Assembly (NCBI GenBank): GCA_009786295.1
Contig: WQTN01000071.1
Location: forward strand, 1 to 5,244
DNA: 5,244 nucleotides
Source of the DNA: Methanomassiliicoccaceae archaeon
Lineage (GTDB): Archaea > Thermoplasmatota > Thermoplasmata > Methanomassiliicoccales > Methanomethylophilaceae
Direction of reading: 5' to 3'
Shown: piece by piece, positions 4,052 through 5,244 of the stretch
Layout of the letters: each line of letters begins with the position of its first letter
Numbering within the stretch: the stretch's first letter is position 1
Program-made: the position numbers and the translations under genes
The notes under the pieces: model-generated
The model's database searches: none
What the model was told of the DNA's origin: nothing
Seen by the model: the letters and a program-made list of their open reading frames with translations, nothing else

Positions 4052-5244
4052 TCATTCGCCCTTTGCGTTCCTCAGGCCTCTGAGCAGCACCCGTTGTTCG
4101 GCGGATGCGATGGTCCTCTTGGTCTTCATGAACGTGTCGGGATTGAGCGATATGGAGTCGATCCCTTCCTCGACAAGGAATTCGGCGAACTCGGGATACA
4201 CAGAAGGCCCCTGCCCGCATATTCCGACCGTTTTTCCGTTCTTGTGCGCTATTCTGATAAGCTGAGATATCGCCGCTTTCACGCCCGGATTCCTCTCATC
4301 GAAATAACCCATGCGTCCCAGGATGTCCGAGTCGCGGTCGCATCCCATAACAAGCTGCGTAAGATCGTTGGAGCCTATCGAGAATGCGTCGCAGTATTTG
4401 CAGAACTCTTCCGCCATGAATATATTGACGGGGACCTCTGCCATGAAATAGAGCTTGAAGTCAAGTCCTCTTTTGAGTCCGACCTTCGTCATCATATCGA
4501 TGATCTCCTCTACTTCTGATATGGTCCTGACGAACGGCAGCATGACCTGAAGGTTCTTCAGCCCGAACTCATCGCGGACCTTTTTTATGGCCTTCAGCTC
4601 GCAGATGAATGCGTCCCTGTAGTTTTCGGAGACGTATCTTGAGCACCCTCTCCATCCTATCATGGGGTTCTCTTCGTTCGGTTCATAATCGACGCCGCCT
4701 TTCATGTCGCGGTACTCATTGGTCTTGAAATCGGACGTTCTGAGGATCACAGGCCTCGGGTAGAATGCCCTTGCGATCTTCGATATGCCGTCGGCGAGCT
4801 TTTCGATAAGTTCCTCCGACCTCCCGCTGTCGATCACGGCGCACGGGTGCTCTCCGATATAGTTGGTGAAAAGGAATTCGCTTCTCATGAGGCCGACGCC
4901 GTCGCACGGGAGCCTCGCGACCTCATCAGCCTTCGCCGGCATGCTCATGTTGACCATGACCTTGGTACCTGTAATGGGAATGGACACCTCGGATACGGCA
5001 TCCGCCGCGTTGCTGCCGGACTCCTTTTTCTTTTTTATCTCTCCTTTGTAAACGGCGCCTGTCGTCCCGTCAACTGTCACGATGTCTCCCTCGTTCAGGG
5101 TTGCTGTAGCGCTGCCGGTCCCGACCACGCAGGGTGTCCCCAGCTCTCTTGAGATTATGGCGGCGTGGCAGGTCATTCCGCCCTCGTCCGTAACGATGGC
5201 GACGGACCTGCTCATGGCAGGGACCATGTCTGGCACGGTCATCT
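4052..5244 (-). CDS. ppsA: Phosphoenolpyruvate synthase (pyruvate, water dikinase), C-terminal half, cut by window edge
   Basis: The enzyme makes phosphoenolpyruvate, AMP and phosphate from pyruvate, ATP and water, feeding gluconeogenesis in the cytoplasm. Counting from the first methionine in the window (base 5242), the phosphohistidine domain shows VPDMVPAM (3-10) and TDEGGMTCHAA (18-28) with the catalytic His26, then SRELGTPCVVG. A lysine-rich linker (68-85) follows. The PEP/pyruvate-binding barrel has LMRSEFLF (118-125), ILRTSDFKTNEYR (166-178), GWRG (196-199), PFVRT (236-240), MAEVP (267-271), FSIGSNDLTQL (287-297), CDRDS (301-305), FDERNPGVK (314-322), GICGQGPS (340-347) with the catalytic Cys342, and GIDSISLNPDT (360-370). 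The N-terminal ATP-grasp domain lies beyond the right edge; the methionine at 5242 is internal, since family members run straight through this segment (TxPDMVPAM). All visible active-site motifs are intact. It converges on the CBS-ParB gene with one base between stops. Confidence 0.96.
   Translation of the reverse strand, partial: MTVPDMVPAMSRSVAIVTDEGGMTCHAAIISRELGTPCVVGTGSATATLNEGDIVTVDGTTGAVYKGEIKKKKESGSNAADAVSEVSIPITGTKVMVNMSMPAKADEVARLPCDGVGLMRSEFLFTNYIGEHPCAVIDSGRSEELIEKLADGISKIARAFYPRPVILRTSDFKTNEYRDMKGGVDYEPNEENPMIGWRGCSRYVSENYRDAFICELKAIKKVRDEFGLKNLQVMLPFVRTISEVEEIIDMMTKVGLKRGLDFKLYFMAEVPVNIFMAEEFCKYCDAFSIGSNDLTQLVMGCDRDSDILGRMGYFDERNPGVKAAISQLIRIAHKNGKTVGICGQGPSVYPEFAEFLVEEGIDSISLNPDTFMKTKRTIASAEQRVLLRGLRNAKGE

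Noticed and set aside
5240..5242. ATG as the true start of the gene at the right edge
   Set aside because: It lies inside the conserved TxPDMVPAM segment just before the phosphohistidine, so the ATP-grasp half of PEP synthase must lie beyond base 5244.
1..5244. Insertion sequence, CRISPR array, toxin-antitoxin or defence module
   Set aside because: There are no transposase, integrase or nuclease motifs, no spaced repeat arrays and no small paired genes. All the long coding regions are accounted for by the five genes listed.

Overview
The window looks archaeal, most likely a methanogen-related euryarchaeon. Thermoplasmata/Methanomassiliicoccales is my best guess from overall resemblance; no search was run. 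The evidence is: a tRNA-Asp whose 5' half is of archaeal rather than bacterial type; AT-rich TATA-like elements at archaeal spacing; a substrate-binding protein held by a C-terminal membrane helix instead of a bacterial lipobox; and a CBS-CBS-ParB/Srx protein of a kind I associate mainly with methanogenic archaea.

Layout, left to right. Bases 1-48 (minus) are the 5' part of tRNA-Asp(GTC), cut by the window edge, with a TATA-like box at 71-80 placed to start transcription at the tRNA 5' end. Bases 116-3085 (minus) hold a complete three-gene ABC importer operon of the BtuCDF/FecBCD type, transcribed in the order binding protein, permease, ATPase. A 49-base gap containing a hairpin separates the first two genes; the last two overlap by 4 bases (GTGA). 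Bases 3086-3195 are an AT-rich divergent promoter region with a perfect inverted repeat and short direct repeats. Bases 3196-4050 (plus) encode a protein with two CBS domains followed by a ParB/sulfiredoxin-fold domain with an intact DGHHR motif. This is the most interesting gene here, because single-domain archaeal relatives include a free serine kinase. Bases 4052-5244 (minus) are the C-terminal half of phosphoenolpyruvate synthase, cut by the right edge. Its stop codon lies one base from the stop of the CBS-ParB gene.

The importer is a self-contained unit for an iron-chelate, corrinoid or similar ligand; the sequence does not settle which. PEP synthase makes phosphoenolpyruvate from pyruvate for gluconeogenesis. 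The CBS-ParB protein may couple adenylate or SAM sensing to an enzymatic or DNA-linked function, and its position between an importer and a central-carbon enzyme does not decide which. No mobile element, CRISPR array or clearly new multi-gene system is visible, and no gene-free stretch exceeds 300 bases. The possible novelty lies in the CBS-ParB protein and the regulatory DNA around the importer operon.
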